Assembly (NCBI RefSeq): GCF_036370855.1
Contig: NC_088110.1
Span: forward strand, 25,234,001 to 25,298,000
From: Dromaius novaehollandiae
Taxonomy: Eukaryota > Chordata > Aves > Casuariiformes > Dromaiidae
Reading direction: 5' to 3'
Length of the DNA stretch: 64,000 nucleotides
Part shown: in pieces, positions 1 through 11,543 of the stretch
How the letters are laid out: the number at the start of each line of letters is the position of its first letter
Numbering within the stretch: position 1 is the stretch's first letter
The notes under the pieces: generated by a model
What the model saw: only the letters and a program-made list of their open reading frames with translations
What the model was told of the DNA's origin: nothing
Databases searched by the model: none
Translations under genes and position numbers: made by a program

Positions 1-2276
1 ACGTCCTCCGCTGCTCGGCACAGCGGTGGCGGCCGGACCCCGCGTCCAACACCGAGACGTTCTTCTCCGCTGCGGCAGCGCCCAGGCAGACGAGCGCACG
101 CACGCGCTTGGATCCGCTCAGAATTAAAACACTTTCTCGTTTTATTTGGTGCGTGGTGGACAGCTAGGACCTCCGTCACTGGGCGTGTGAATGGGCTAGC
201 GCACACAGAACGCGGCTTGGAGGATAACAACGCCTCCGATACAGCTTTAATTTAGACGTTAACATCACTTTATGTTAATTACATGCAAACTGATTGTTAA
301 TGTATTTGTTGAATGTTGACAGCCAGGTGACAGTCTTCGATAAATACATTTTACTAGTCAGTTAGCATTTAATTAAAACCGAAATGCTCTCCAGGTTCAG
401 TCAGGCAGCGAGCAGTAGTCAGGCCCCTCGGTTTCCGTGCGCGCCCAGGACGTCCCGGCGGTGCCGCAGGGCCCGGCCCGGCTCGGCAGCTCCGCGGGGC
501 GCGGGCAGACGGGGAGCCGCGGCAGGGCCGGACACGGCGACGCAGCCCGGGACAGGAGCTGCCGGGAGACGTTCGTCGGACGGCTCCCGAGCGCGGCGGG
601 TCGGAGGCGGCGAGGACGGTCCTGGGCCCGGGCACGCCGAGGCGCTGCAGGACACGCTGCGGTGGCCCTGCCACGTGCGGCATCGTGACAGCCTGCACGG
701 CTGGCTGCTGGGCTCGCAGCCCTCCTCCCCGCCCGTCGTTTGGCCCTTTCTGTCCTTGGTTTCAGGACCAGCGAATTGCGTCTGTGCTCAACAGCAGGAG
801 CCTGGGGTGTGGGGGCAGGTCTGGACGTGAAGCCGGGCCTGGAGACTTGGGCACCTCGGTGCTCACGGAGCTGTCTAGACCTCTGGTCTTCCCGGTCCCA
901 GGAGGAGACTGACTTGGTGGTACAGCCCTGCGACCTCCCTGGGCCCTACTGCGGGGGGGAGCATGCACAGAGCTCTGCTCCAGATCTGTTCTCCGCGTGC
1001 TACCTTGTCCCGGTACCTCTGGGTGCCGTGGCCAGGCGCCGCTCTCCGTCCAGCCTTCGTGAGCTCTGCGGTGGCTGCGCCCTGCGCGTCACCGTTAGTG
1101 TTTTCGGGTAGCTCTGCACGGTCCATTTCTGCATAAAACAAGGGTGCTTCCAGTCATCCCTGAGCAGGAAAAGAGGCTTTGCTGGTTTCACCTGCGGGGA
1201 CCGTTCTACTGCGCGTAGGAGCCTTCGCCGTGGCAAGGCGTCGCATGGCTCCTGGCCGACAGCGCTTGCACAGTTAGGAGGTTTTCTCGATGCCGGATTT
1301 AAAAACCAGCCATATCAGCTTCTGGGATACACATTCAGCATTTTCTCCTGCCTCCCTGCCACGACCAGGGGCCGGAGCCACACGCAGCCCTCGCTCCCTC
1401 CTGCACCCGCGTTCCTGACCGCCGTGGCCCCTCCCGCCTGTCTGAAGACGAGCAGCATCTCCGAGGTGCCCGTCGCAGAGACATCGGGGCTGGTGGCAGG
1501 AGACCTGCCCCACCGCGGAGCCCCAGCAGCACAGTTAGCACGAGTGGATCAATACTTCAGCCTTGTCATGCTAATTGCTCTTTGGATGGTATCCGTGAGC
1601 CTCTCCTGCTCCCGCCTTGTGCAAACTCTGCAGCTGCAGTGCGGAGAGATAAAAACGCAGTGCGCAGAGCCCGCTGCTGGTCCTGGGGACAGCGGGGACG
1701 TCCCGGCTGCGAGCTACCTGCTCCCTTCCCCTTTCCGCCACGGAGAGCTGCCGCCAGACGACGTGCACGGGGGCCTCTTTAGGGCAGGGTAGATGAGCAC
1801 AGAGCGGCAACATTTAGCCGGATCAGGAGCTGGTTATTTAGTTATTTGCTTATTAGTTATCCCAACTTTGCATTCGCTTGGTTGCTCTCTTTGCCTCCCG
1901 TCTGCCCAGAGGGCCTGACACCTCCTCCGCGCGCAGAGGCAGGTGCCCAGGCGCTGCTCTCTCCCTGCCTTCCCGAGCCGGACGTGTCCCTGCTGCCACT
2001 GCGTGCGTGTCCGCTCACACCTCCCATATTGGCTTCCTGTCCCCGGAACATCAGGTTTTGCAGCTCATGGCGGGGGTGTCTCCTCCCCACAATCCCCACC
2101 CCCAGCGGCATCAGGTCTGTGCTGTTCGGGGTTTTGTTAAGCCGTTTAGTATTAATTGATTTTTTTTTCCATTTTTTCTTTCTTTCCCTGGGCGGGTCAA
2201 TAGCTGGATGCTCAAGAGCAGAGGATCTATCAACTGCAGACCAAGCAGAGGGGAGGCAGGCAGAGCTGGAGCAGCG
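1..2276. other. 5' flank of the PMFBP1-like gene; no confident gene
   Basis: GC-rich from about 420 to 700, with an AT-rich patch at 228-390 (several TTAAT/TAATT motifs). One possible + strand exon starts at 766 after a strong acceptor (CCTTGGTTTCAG) and reads DQRIASVLNSRSLG, but its donor is unclear. The remaining open frames here look random. Confidence 0.4.
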
Positions 2277-2347
2277 ATGCAGCCGGAGCAGCGGCTCGGG
2301 CAGGAGCTGGAGGCCAGCCGCCCGCCGAGGAGGAAGCTCGGGAGCAG
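2277..2347 (+). CDS. Candidate first coding exon of PMFBP1-like gene
   Basis: An ATG at 2277 opens a frame rich in Glu/Gln/Arg (begins MQPEQRLGQELEAS) and runs to a CAG/GTAGGG donor at 2347 with two bases left over. The surrounding open segment starts after a pyrimidine-rich TAG acceptor at 2203, so the exon may begin at 2204 with the ATG inside it. The phase joins exactly to the exon at 2417. Assignment to the coiled-coil gene downstream is inference. Confidence 0.45.
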
Positions 2348-2416
2348 GTAGGGGCGGGCGCCGGTCCACTGCAGCCCGACGGGCCACGCTGGGAACTTCA
2401 CTCCATGTACTTGCAG

Positions 2417-2497
2417 TAACAGCGATGTTCTACTGTTCTCATCTGAACGGCAGCATCAGGAAAGGCTAAAGACACAAAAGCGGAGACCAAACTCCCA
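2417..2497 (+). CDS. Candidate coiled-coil exon
   Basis: The acceptor CTTGCAG and the donor CCA/GTGAGG bound 81 nt. In the phase supplied by the previous exon (AG+T) it reads NSDVLLFSSERQHQERLKTQ and continues with basic residues, with no stop. It ends with two bases (CA). The composition suits a coiled-coil protein. Confidence 0.45.
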
Positions 2498-3540
2498 GTG
2501 AGGAGGGGAAAGTTGGGGGAACCAGGGAGCAGCTGCGGCTCTGCTGACTGCGACCGGGCGCTTGGGTCGCCCTTGACGCGCGGGTGTGGCTGCGGCAACG
2601 GGCAGGCGTCCTGCACGTCGATCCGGGCGTCCTGCTGCTGCCCCCCCCCCCCCCCCCGCCCTGGGGAAGGGAGCGGGCGGCCGGCGGAGAGCGGGGGGAG
2701 ACCCGGCCTGCCGGACAGCGCGTCCCAGCCGGCGATAGCAGCGGCATGAGACGAGGTGCTTCAGACCTGTTGCGCTACGCTGCCGTGCATGAAATGCTGA
2801 GTTTGCTGCGGGACGCGCGGCCGTTTAGGCTGGGACTACCCCAGGTGCTCTGCAGCCTGACGGGCAGCACCTCTGCCGGGCAGCACCTCTGCCGGGCAGC
2901 ACCTCTGCCAGCGCTTTCCTCTCTGCCCTGTCCGCAAGGTCCCCGCGCTGCCGCGGCCCCGCTCTTCAGAGCCCTGTGCTTCAGAGGCTGCCGCAGCCAG
3001 ACCGCGTTGCCCCCGCGCACGGATGCCGCCGGGGAGAGCGCGCCGCCCCCGGTCCCCGGTGGGGGGGCCCTGGGGACACCCGGGGTCCCCGGGGTCCGCG
3101 CGGACGCCCGCAGCCGCCGGCGGGGTCTGGCCGCAGCTGTCGTTCGGGTCCGCGGGGCGAGCGGACGCCGGGCCCTGAGGAGGCTTCACCCGCGCCTGGC
3201 CTCCGCCGCACCCGCCCCTCCGCGCCCCAGCGCCCCGCGAGCCAGAGGAGTTCTCGGGTCTGTCTTAGCCAGCTCACACGCTCAGCATGGTGGAAGACGA
3301 AAGCAGCTGGGAGTTGATACTGGCGTGTCAGGTCCCAGCATGGGGGATAGCAGGAGCCAGCCCAGCGCAGCTGCCTTCTCCACAGCGAGGGCAGCACTGC
3401 AGCAGTGGGGGGGTTCCTCATCATTCAAAGTGCAAATGCTTTGTTCCACTTGATTTGTTGATGATGAGGTATGTTCATTGCCTTTGAAGGACCACAGACA
3501 GACACTTCTTCCACTGCTAAGTCCCCCATTGTTCTCGATG

Positions 3541-3680
3541 GGTGGGTGTGCGTGTGCGTGTGCATGTGCCCGTGTGCATGTGCCCGTGTGCGTGTGCGTG
3601 TGCCCGTGTGCGTGCGCGTGTGCCCGTGTGCGTGTGCCCGTGTGCGTGTGCCCGTGTGCGTGTGCCCGTGTGGGCGGGTG
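3541..3680. repeat. GTGTGC/GTGCCC simple repeat
   Basis: About 140 bp of alternating GTGTGCGTGTGCCC-type units. It makes the flanking frames look like long open frames on both strands, but they are low-complexity. Confidence 0.9.
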
Positions 3681-4384
3681 GGTGTAGGCAGAGCGCGCAG
3701 CGCGTGGGCACAAGTGCGTGCTGAGAGCCTGTTTTCGGACTGCTCGCTGCTGAGGGCTGGGTGCCAGGACTCCGTGTGCATTTGTCCGTTTGTGTGCGCG
3801 AATGGGGAGGACAAAGGAACCCGTGAGTGTATCAGTGCGCGCCTGCGTTCTTTTCTGTGTGCGTATACATGCGTGTGTCCACGTACCGATGTGCACACGC
3901 CCTTGTGCAGGGACAGCGTGGGAGGGGGAATCGCGCTTCTCTTTCTTCTTATAGTTACTCTGTCTTAGTGCCTTTCCTTTTCCTCTTCCTTTTCCTCCTC
4001 TTTTTCCTGATGCTGAGTCCAGCTGAGTCGAGCTGCTTGGTTTTGTGTTAACAGTGAGAGATCTGACAGCCCAGGTCCGAACTTTCTCGGACAAAACTCC
4101 CAAGTAAAGTGCTGAACATCGAGCCCTGTTACATACGAACGTAACACTGTTCTGGGTCAGAGCTGTGCTCTGCCCAGCTCAGCGTCTGTCTGCTGGGAGA
4201 AACGGGGGATATTGCCCCAAGATGCTTTCCCACCTTCTGGGGATCTGTGGTTAAGGGGCTTCCTGAGCCCAAGCTGAAGTCTTCATGTTTAATAGCCACG
4301 GCAGGGAGTTCCACTGCTCAGCTACGTGTAGGATGCACAGCCCCTTCATTTTATCCTGAACCTGTCGCCTGATCATTTCTGTTC

Positions 4385-4640
4385 AGTGTTTTATTGGAAA
4401 AGACCATGAGCAATCACTCTTATTCACCTGCTGTATGACGCTCATGATTTTATAGACCTCTGTCATGTTTCTTCCATCATCCCTCTTCCAAACGGAAGAG
4501 CCCGAGTCTTTTTTTTTTTTTTTTTTTAAACAGGGAAGCTGTCCCAACATTAAATCATCTCTGTTGCCCTTCACCATATTTTCATTTGTTCTGTTGCTTT
4601 CAGTTCTGTTATTTGTGGAGTTACAGGGAAGGGCAGAGTT
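4385..4640. mobile_element. CR1 LINE fragment (old, truncated)
   Basis: Text such as TCATGATTTTATAGACCTCT, followed by a paired CCTCTTCCAAACGGAAGAG and GTTGCCCTT, follows the 3' part of reptile/bird CR1 consensus (written from the + strand of this window). A poly-T run of about 20 interrupts it at 4508. Confidence 0.75.
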
Positions 4641-5372
4641 TCACTGAAAACAGAGCACACCTTCCCATCTGCCACATCTCCAAACCCGTCTGGCTGTGCA
4701 TGATCTCTTCTCCCATCTTCTCCAGCGGTGCCAAAATCTCTTCTTGTTTCCATCCCTCCCAACTTCTGTCAAGAGCTACTGCCCCTTTCCAGGGCCGCTT
4801 TTCCATCCCTGCAGTCCTGGTGGTCCAAGGGCGCTCAGCGGAGAAGAGCCTGGCTTTTGACCTGCCCCTCGTACTTTCTCTGTGCCAGAACCTTCCCACC
4901 GTCCCAGTCAGCAATGCTCAGTTTTTCCTCACTCTTTGTGCCCATTTCACAGTCTCTTCTGGCCCAGGAGCATCTTTTCGCTTGTGTATTAGTCACTTGC
5001 CTGTCCCTGCAATTTGTATTTCTTACTCCTCGGGATTTCCCCCCCCATCAGCACTTCCTTCTGCTCTTGTACCAGCCGACACGTGCATCCCTGGTGCGAA
5101 GCCATCATCCACGTGAACTTGATGGCACCCATAAAGCTTGCGGGAGGGAAGAGAGCAGCACGGCACCGGTCCTCTTCGTACACTGCCCTTACAGCAGCGT
5201 TCGGAAACGCTTCTGTCCTCTGCAGCAGGGGCTCACAGCTCTGTGTTTTCTCCTTACGCCCTTGACTTTGCATGGCTGCAGAGCAGACCTAGGCAGCAAA
5301 ACGTTTCACGGCTCTTTCCCCTTGCTGCTGCTTTACTGTGGCCTTTCATCACTTCGCTCCCATCTCCTCCAG

Positions 5373-5594
5373 CGCACTGAAGTGCTTCCCCGCGGCGCCT
5401 GGAGAAGAGCAGCACAGGGACCGGCCCGAAGGCGAGAGCAGGGAGGAGAGTTTGCGGGATCTAGTCCTGAGGAGCAGGGGCCTGCGACGGCTGGGTCTGC
5501 AGGGGCAGCGACAGCCAGCAGGGCCGGCGAGGGCTGCGGCGGGGCCAGGGCTGCGGCGGGGCCAGGGCTGCGGCGGGACGAGGGCTGCTGCAGG
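5373..5594 (+). CDS. Candidate coiled-coil exon running into a 17-bp tandem repeat
   Basis: The acceptor is strong (CATCTCCTCCAG). Joined to the CA left over at 2497, the frame is open and reads as charged helix (EEQHRDRPEGESREESLRDL, then VLRSRGLRRLGLQ). The likely donor GG/GTGAGG lies inside the 17-bp repeat array that begins at 5531; an earlier GTCTGC donor near 5503 is also possible. If the later donor is used, repeat units are translated. Confidence 0.38.
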
Positions 5595-5658
5595 GTGAGG
5601 GCTGCTGCAGGGCGAGGGCTGCGGCGGGGCCAGGGCTGCGGCGGGACGAGGGCTGCGG
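5531..5658. repeat. 17-bp tandem repeat, 7.5 copies
   Basis: Units begin at 5531, 5548, 5565, 5582, 5599, 5616, 5633 and 5650, each starting GGGCTGC. Two subtypes alternate (GGCGGGGCCA and TGCAGGGTGA-type ends). Confidence 0.9.
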
Positions 5659-5860
5659 CGTGCACAGCTGGAGGGGACGACGCACGGAAGGTGCAGAGTC
5701 AAACCTGGTGCCGGTTTTGCTGGCTGGGGCATAGAGAGAAGGCAAAAACTCTTCAGAAAGAGAGAAGAACTGGACCAAAGGGGCAGACCCCTGAAGGAGC
5801 ACGTGTGACCAGAGAAGGATGCAGACACGGTTTGCTTGTTCACCTCATCTCTGGTGACAG

Positions 5861-5914
5861 GGAGGGTAGATTTAGCTCCAAAGGGCAGAAAAGAGAAGGG
5901 AAGGAAGGGGAAAG
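5861..5914 (+). CDS. Candidate short Lys/Glu-rich exon
   Basis: Fifty-four nt between a GACAG acceptor and an AAAG/GTGAGT donor. It is in phase with the two bases left by the exon ending at 5594 and reads FSSKGQKREGKEGE. The acceptor is weak in pyrimidines, so this may be chance. Confidence 0.25.
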
Positions 5915-5965
5915 GTGAGTGCAAACTTTTTCATGTCAGCTCCTACTGCTTTCGAAGCCTCACAG

Positions 5966-6028
5966 TCCCTTGGACGCGCTGCCAGAGAGGAAAAGGAGGA
6001 ACAACACGCGTCTGACCAGCGCTGTACT
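5966..6028 (+). CDS. Candidate coiled-coil exon (weak donor)
   Basis: After the acceptor CCTCACAG at 5965 the frame reads SLGRAAREEKEEQHASDQRC and reaches a weak GTGCAC donor at 6028. Phase 0 at both ends matches the exon at 6533 but not the exon at 5861, so at most one of the two neighbouring models is right. Confidence 0.22.
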
Positions 6029-6532
6029 GTGCACGCGGGACCCGCAGCGGCCAGCGCCGTGCCTGCTCGGCTGCCAGCCTGGCCCTGGCTCCCCCGTGCT
6101 CCGGACACCAGGGTGACCAGTGCGGCTCGGCGAAGGCACCGAGGGCGCGACACGGGCACGCGGAGCGCGGCACTGCCGGCCTCGCCTCTGGTCCGCTTCA
6201 GCTCTCGAGCACTTCGTGTCGAGAGCACCGTTCCTCCCTTCGTCGGTGCAGAGCAGCGCAGCTGGGAACGGGGTGCCGTGGTGAACCCAGCACCGCCACC
6301 GCGCCCGTCGGCCAGGGCCCCACGGGTCACGCCGCGCCTGGAGCAGAGGTGCCCGCGCTGGCCCAGTGCCGCTGCCCAGGCAGGCGCTTCCAGGACAAGA
6401 GGTGAGGAGAGGGGCAGGAGCGGCACGCGCGCGGGGAAGGCATGGCAGGCTTGCAGGGAAGCGCTGCTGCTGCATGGCAGTGCTCGAAGCTGGGGCTGAG
6501 CGGCCGGTCTCAGGAGTGCGTTTCTTTTCCAG

Positions 6533-6613
6533 CTGGCAGAGTGCAACATGCGTCTGGCCCAAGCAGCAGGAGAAAATGAGGTTTTAAGAGCCCACCAGCA
6601 AGGGCAGCTGCTG
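6533..6613 (+). CDS. Probable coiled-coil exon (27 codons)
   Basis: The acceptor TTTCTTTTCCAG and the donor CTG/GTAAGC are both strong. Only one of the three frames is open, and it reads LAECNMRLAQAAGENEVLRA, a clear heptad-like pattern, with phase 0 at both ends. The exon length of 81 nt is a multiple of three. Best supported of the upstream exons. Confidence 0.55.
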
Positions 6614-6778
6614 GTAAGCAGCTAGTGCACTCAGTGTGAGAGGGCTGAAATGGGAGAGCCAGAAACTTGACTGAGACCAAGCTAGGACTGAAAAACAGAT
6701 GCAGGGCTAGTCCGCATCTGCAGACCAGTAAGTACCGCTGACGTTATCACGGGTACCTCCATAACCCTACTGGAAAAG

Positions 6779-6853
6779 CTTGGATGGATGCTGAGGAACC
6801 GTAAAGAGCAAGAACAGGCACGGGGCTGCTGGCAGACGCTAAGGCTGAAGGAG
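6779..6853 (+). CDS. Candidate coiled-coil exon before a GTGAGC donor
   Basis: The frame ends in a good donor (GAG/GTGAGC) and reads LRNRKEQEQARGCWQTLRLK, strongly helical. The 5' boundary is uncertain. An AG at 6777-6778 gives phase 0, matching the exon ending at 6613, but with a poor pyrimidine tract. An AG at 6722-6723 has a better context but needs a different phase. Confidence 0.35.
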
Positions 6854-9800
6854 GTGAGCAGGAGACAGGCAAGACAAGGGACTAGAGACCAGACCTGGAA
6901 GCGCAGGTGCCTCTTGAGGCAGTGACACTGGGGACAGGAGCAGGCGGTCACGGAGCAGTACGGAGGGCAGGTGCCTCTGCTGAGCTGGGAGGTGAGGTGG
7001 GATTTTCAGACAAAGCTGCTGATAAATCTCCTGGTTTGGGGGCCTGGCTGGTGTTCTGGGGCTGCCTGGGTGGTTTTGTGCTGCCAGGGCCGACAGACGC
7101 GGGGTGCCTGTAGCGGGCTGTGCGTACCAGGAGCCCTCTGCCTGGCGTCTCAGCTGCAGTTCAGCGCTGGGCGCGTGAGTTATGGTCCTGCCCTTTAGGA
7201 AAGGCGAGCAGAACAGCCCTGCCTGTCAGCCGAGTCCCCCACCTGACCACGAGCTCTCCTGGTGAATGAATCAGGATTTGGCATATCGCTGTTTAATACA
7301 GCCCCCATGCTAATGTCTTTTTGAAATGAAACTGAGAAAGCTGTTAACCTCAGTTAGCCAGCTGTCCTCACCGTGACCTGGATAAATCACTGTAGCAGGG
7401 GCTCCCAGGAACGCTGCTCTCATTGCTTTGGAAAAGGGAGCTGAGGGAGGGACTGTGCTTCTGGTTCGTGCCGGGAAGGTTCCTCCGCGCTGAGGCTGTG
7501 CAGCGAAAGGACCGGTGCGCGATCGTGCCAGGGACCCTGCTGGGCTCCAGGCTGGCGGTGGGGTCCCGCAGACCTGCCGAGGCTGCCGAGCTCCCTGGCA
7601 CCTTCCCTCCTCTCACAGCCACCAGGGAAGACGTCGCGTTACGCCGCGGGGGGAGAAAGGCCGTGTGTTGTGTCGGGAGAGGGGGGATGTCCACGGAGCC
7701 CAAGGGACCGGATCCCTCTGCCACACAGCCACCAGGCACCTCGCGTCATCCGGCCCTGCTGGCTGCGGATGCAGGGCCGGGTGTCCGAGCCCGTTCCTCT
7801 CCAGGGCTCTCTCCCTCATCGCGCCTGAAGGCAGCCACCCCTGAGCTGCCCACTCCCGTGACGGGAGAGGATGTAGAGAGGGCAGTCTGTTAGCTACCCG
7901 GAGGCAGGGCCTGGGACCTGGGTCTGCTGGAGCCTCTAGAAATGGAAGGGGGAAATGCTTCCCTGCGATTTTTCTCCTCCTTCCTCCCAGGACTGTCATG
8001 GCCAGGATGGGTTTTCCTAGCACAAAACTCCGAATGCAAAGTGCGTAGAAAGCCCCTCGGCCAAGGCGCAGAAATCCTCCCGTGAGCCTGGAGCAGGGCT
8101 GTGCCAGGACAGAGGCCGCTGCAGGGGTGAGAGCAGTCGCTTTAACTTCAGTGCCACCAGTCGCCTGGCCTGGCCTGCGGTCAGCATCTTGGGGACCTGG
8201 TGGTACAGCTGATCTGCACGAGTGTCTCGCACGGGCCGAAGGCTGGTCGCGGCGCTGCTTGGCACCACTGCGTGCACACAGGCTGCCGGGCAGGGCGGCT
8301 GCCTGACTTCTGCTGTGGGCCGTGTGTCTCTCGAAGCTGACCTGCAGCCTGAGGAACCTCTCCAAGCAGGCAGCAGGCACCAGCCGGAGGAGCAGCTCAG
8401 CCTGCAAGACAAAGCTGCTGCCCTCCGGGGGAACCGTGGAAGAGGGACACGGTGATGTGCCAGCTCCGGGCCGTGCTCTGTGACGCTGGCCTGCTGGTAA
8501 GGCGCTCGGGAGCACCCAAGCCCATGACGAGCTGGGAGACCTCAGCAGCAAGGGTCTGCCCTGTGCTTGCATGGGCAGTCAAAGCATCTGCTTCGGGCCC
8601 TCACGTGCTCTGGAAGGGATCCGGTGCAGCAAGAGCATCATGTATTGCTCTGCAGGAGAATGTGGTGCTTTGGCGTGTCAGACTGACTGCTCAGAGCATG
8701 GTTCAGATTCCTCCCTGCCAAGTGCCCAGGCAGCTGTGAGGAGCAGAGAACTGCTGCAGTGTTTGTCTGAGCCAGTGTGGCCTGTGCTCAGCAGGGCCAG
8801 CATCAACTACTGCAGAGAAGGTGCCGGAAACTCGCAGCGGGTGGTTTAGAGCAGCTTGTTCCAGGGGCTGATTTAGAGATCGGCTCATGCCCAGGACAGG
8901 GCATTTCTTTCTGCAAAGCTGCTCCCTGTACACAGGGCTCATTACTTTCTGTCCTCCCAGGGCACTCATCGCTGCTGTCTTTGTGTGGCGGTGAGTTGCA
9001 CCAGCCAGGTTCCTTTTGTTGCTTCTGATCTGGCTTGAATTTTTTTTTCTCCTTCGTGACTAAGGAAGATCACAACACCAGCTTTGTGTAAGAAACTCCT
9101 GAAAAGAGGAACAGAGCCACCTGTTATCCATGTCCCTGAAGGCACCACAAAAACTAATGGGCGTACCCTGCATCATAAAAGAGTCAGGATAGGAAGAGTT
9201 TTCTGATGGGGAGGAGAACAAAGCACATGAACAGGCTGCCTGGGGGCCTCGGGATTCTGCATCGCAGAAGATCTTTAACGACAGATAAACAAAAGACAGG
9301 GCACTTGGAGGTTCCCCTGTCTTGGCACAGGAGGATGAGCTACCAGTCTCTTAGGGTTCCTGCCAGTCTTGCTCTGGGAGCTGGATAATTTCCTAAGTCT
9401 AACCCTGCTCATACCTTGAAACCCAGCTCTGCCCTCTTCAGAGCCCCACTGTAGAGTCTCCTTTAATGTTCACGGTGTATCAACACATCATTTCCTGGGG
9501 TGATTCTCGTCTCTAGAAAAATGAGTGTGCTTGAGGCTTAGATGGGTACTCACTCCTGCTGTGGTTCACCTGATCTGCACAAGACCCAGCCCCAGCTTTG
9601 TGCCGCAGGTGGTCTCACATCTCCAGATGTGCTGCCCGTATTCTTGCGCTGGGTAGCAGCGTTGGTTTGTGGGAGTATTCTTCCCTCTTCCTTGGCACCT
9701 CATTTTATGGTTCTGCAGACTTGCTGGCAGGAGCACTATGGAATCACTAAATCACTGTAAAGCAGGCTGAAGAGGTGAATCTTAGCTCAGCAGTGCCTAC

Positions 9801-11283
9801 TCATAGGTAAGAATGGTTGGAACCACGTGGCACACACGGGTTCTGCTTTCCTAGGGTCTTTTCACAAGAGCCCAGGGCTGAACCCTGTTTCCATTACTGG
9901 TGGTGCTTCCGCTGGTATTGATGTCCTGGTTTATCTTACTCTGAGTCTGCTGTTCCTGAAACAGCCTATTCCGCAACACTAGCGTGTTTTCCCATGTAAA
10001 TTCATCCTTATGCGGCTTCCTGGTTAGTGATGGTCTTTCAGCTCTCTTCTCGGGGAGCAAGGCGCTCTGTCCTGCGTGCCGTGGCATGGAGGAGTCCCTG
10101 CGTGCAGACACTCTCCCCTGCCCGTCCTCCGGAGGGACAAGCTGGCAGCTCTGCCTGGTCCCTCGCACCGCAGCCTTACCCCTCACCCACGTGTACTGAG
10201 CTGGTGGCTTGGTGCTCCTTCGGGCGTTTCAGAGGAGCCTGACGGCCCGGGACGCTCTTGGATAAAGATGTGGCGCGAACAAGTGCCCCAGCGCTGAGAA
10301 CTGCTGCCAGGGCCCCGAGCGAAGCAGGACCCAGGTCACAGTGCTGCAGTGGGGTAGTACTGCACGGCCAGCAGCCCCGAGCTGCTCTCGTTGGTAGTAC
10401 CTCCAGCCATCTGCATTGCTTCAGCGAGAGCTGATAGGAGCCTTGTTTCCAGAGCTGTATCCAGGAAGCTGGAAGGGCATTTTCTAGGAACCTGCATGTG
10501 GAAAGAGCTGGGTTTGGTCCCTTTTACTCCCTGCTTATCTGGTCACAGGTCACCCAGTAGCCAGAACATGTGCTTTAAGGTATGCTGAAGTGAGCAAGCA
10601 GGGCCTGGAGGATGTCAGTGGCTGATGAGGGCTCTGATACCACCATCTGTAAGACATGTGCTGCTGTGCCTCAGGCTTTGGCGTGAACATTGCAGTTCCA
10701 CCCCCGGTGGTAAACATAAGGGTGGATGAGGCAGAGATGGGAGCGTAGATTTGCTGTCAGGACTTTTGGGTTCAATTTGCGTTCTCAGTAGAATAGCTGT
10801 GTGCAGTTTCCTACATGCGCTGCTTCGCAAATGAGCTGTGCAGGACGTGGCTGTCGGGCGAGACCACCTGGAGAGCAAGGCTGGCTGGATGCCATTGAGT
10901 CTTGCTACGCGGTGGCGGTGCCAGGCTGGCCCAGGCAGCGTGGAGGTCCGGGTGAGGCTGACGGCGAGGGCTCACCTCTGCTCCCCGATGGCCGTAGGAG
11001 CCCACTGCCCTTTGCCCACCCGCTGCTGGAGTGCTACCATGGCACTTTGGCTGCGGCAGAGGTAAACTGCCTGGACCTCAAGGGCTGATCTGCCTTCTTC
11101 TCGGTAACCAAGGGGGACGCAGCTCTCTGCGAGCCTCGCGCCTCTGCGCAGAGCCACGGCCGTGTCAGCGCTAAGCAGCCCCCGCTCGGATGACGCGTTC
11201 TCGGTGGGAGAGGGCGGAAGGTGCCCGGGCAAATACCAGGGCCCAGCACAGAGGGGATCATGCCAGCACCCGCTGTGGCTCAG
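6854..11283. other. Probable introns of PMFBP1-like gene
   Basis: Mixed-composition sequence. Apart from the candidate exon at 8348-8451, weaker exon-like segments occur at 6938-6991 (EQAVTEQYGGQVPLL before GTGAGG) and at 8656-8784 (SAQAAVRSRELLQCLSE after a CTCTGCAG acceptor). I see no RNA gene and no full transposon. Confidence 0.35.
8348..8451 (+). CDS. Candidate coiled-coil exon, boundaries uncertain
   Basis: After the acceptor GACCTGCAG the frame reads PEEPLQAGSRHQPEEQLSLQ then DKAAALRGN, helical in character. A weak GTGATG donor lies at 8452; a better GTAAGG donor at 8492 would need a different frame. At least one exon here is likely but the structure is unresolved. Confidence 0.3.
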
Positions 11284-11337
11284 ATGGGGCTGGATGCCTG
11301 CAGCCCCGACAGCCAGAGCTGCGAGCGACAGGAGAAG
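11284..11337 (+). CDS. Candidate coiled-coil exon (18 codons)
   Basis: Bounded by the acceptor GTGGCTCAG and the donor AAG/GTGAGC, phase 0 at both ends. It reads MGLDACSPDSQSCERQEK. It joins in frame with the exon at 11492 to give an SCERQEK-SLKEQSVG helix. All three frames are open, so the frame is inferred from this join. Confidence 0.38.
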
Positions 11338-11491
11338 GTGAGCGAGGTTATCAGCGTAGGCGCTGGAGAGGGACCCCGCCACGCACCGGGGTCCCGGAGA
11401 CAGTTATACAGCACAGACCGTGCAGGGAGAATAAAGAAAATAATAGAGCATGGACTAAAATGATCTGCAGGGCTGATTTCTCTCCATGCAG

Positions 11492-11543
11492 TCTCTGAAG
11501 GAGCAGTCTGTGGGGCTGTGGAGGACCAGCGAGCCTCCAGGCT
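11492..11543 (+). CDS. Candidate coiled-coil exon with strong acceptor
   Basis: The acceptor TTTCTCTCCATGCAG is one of the best in the region. In phase 0 it reads SLKEQSVGLWRTSEPPG, ending at a GTGAGG donor with one base left over. A longer version to a GTATAG donor at 11572 keeps phase 0. Confidence 0.4.
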
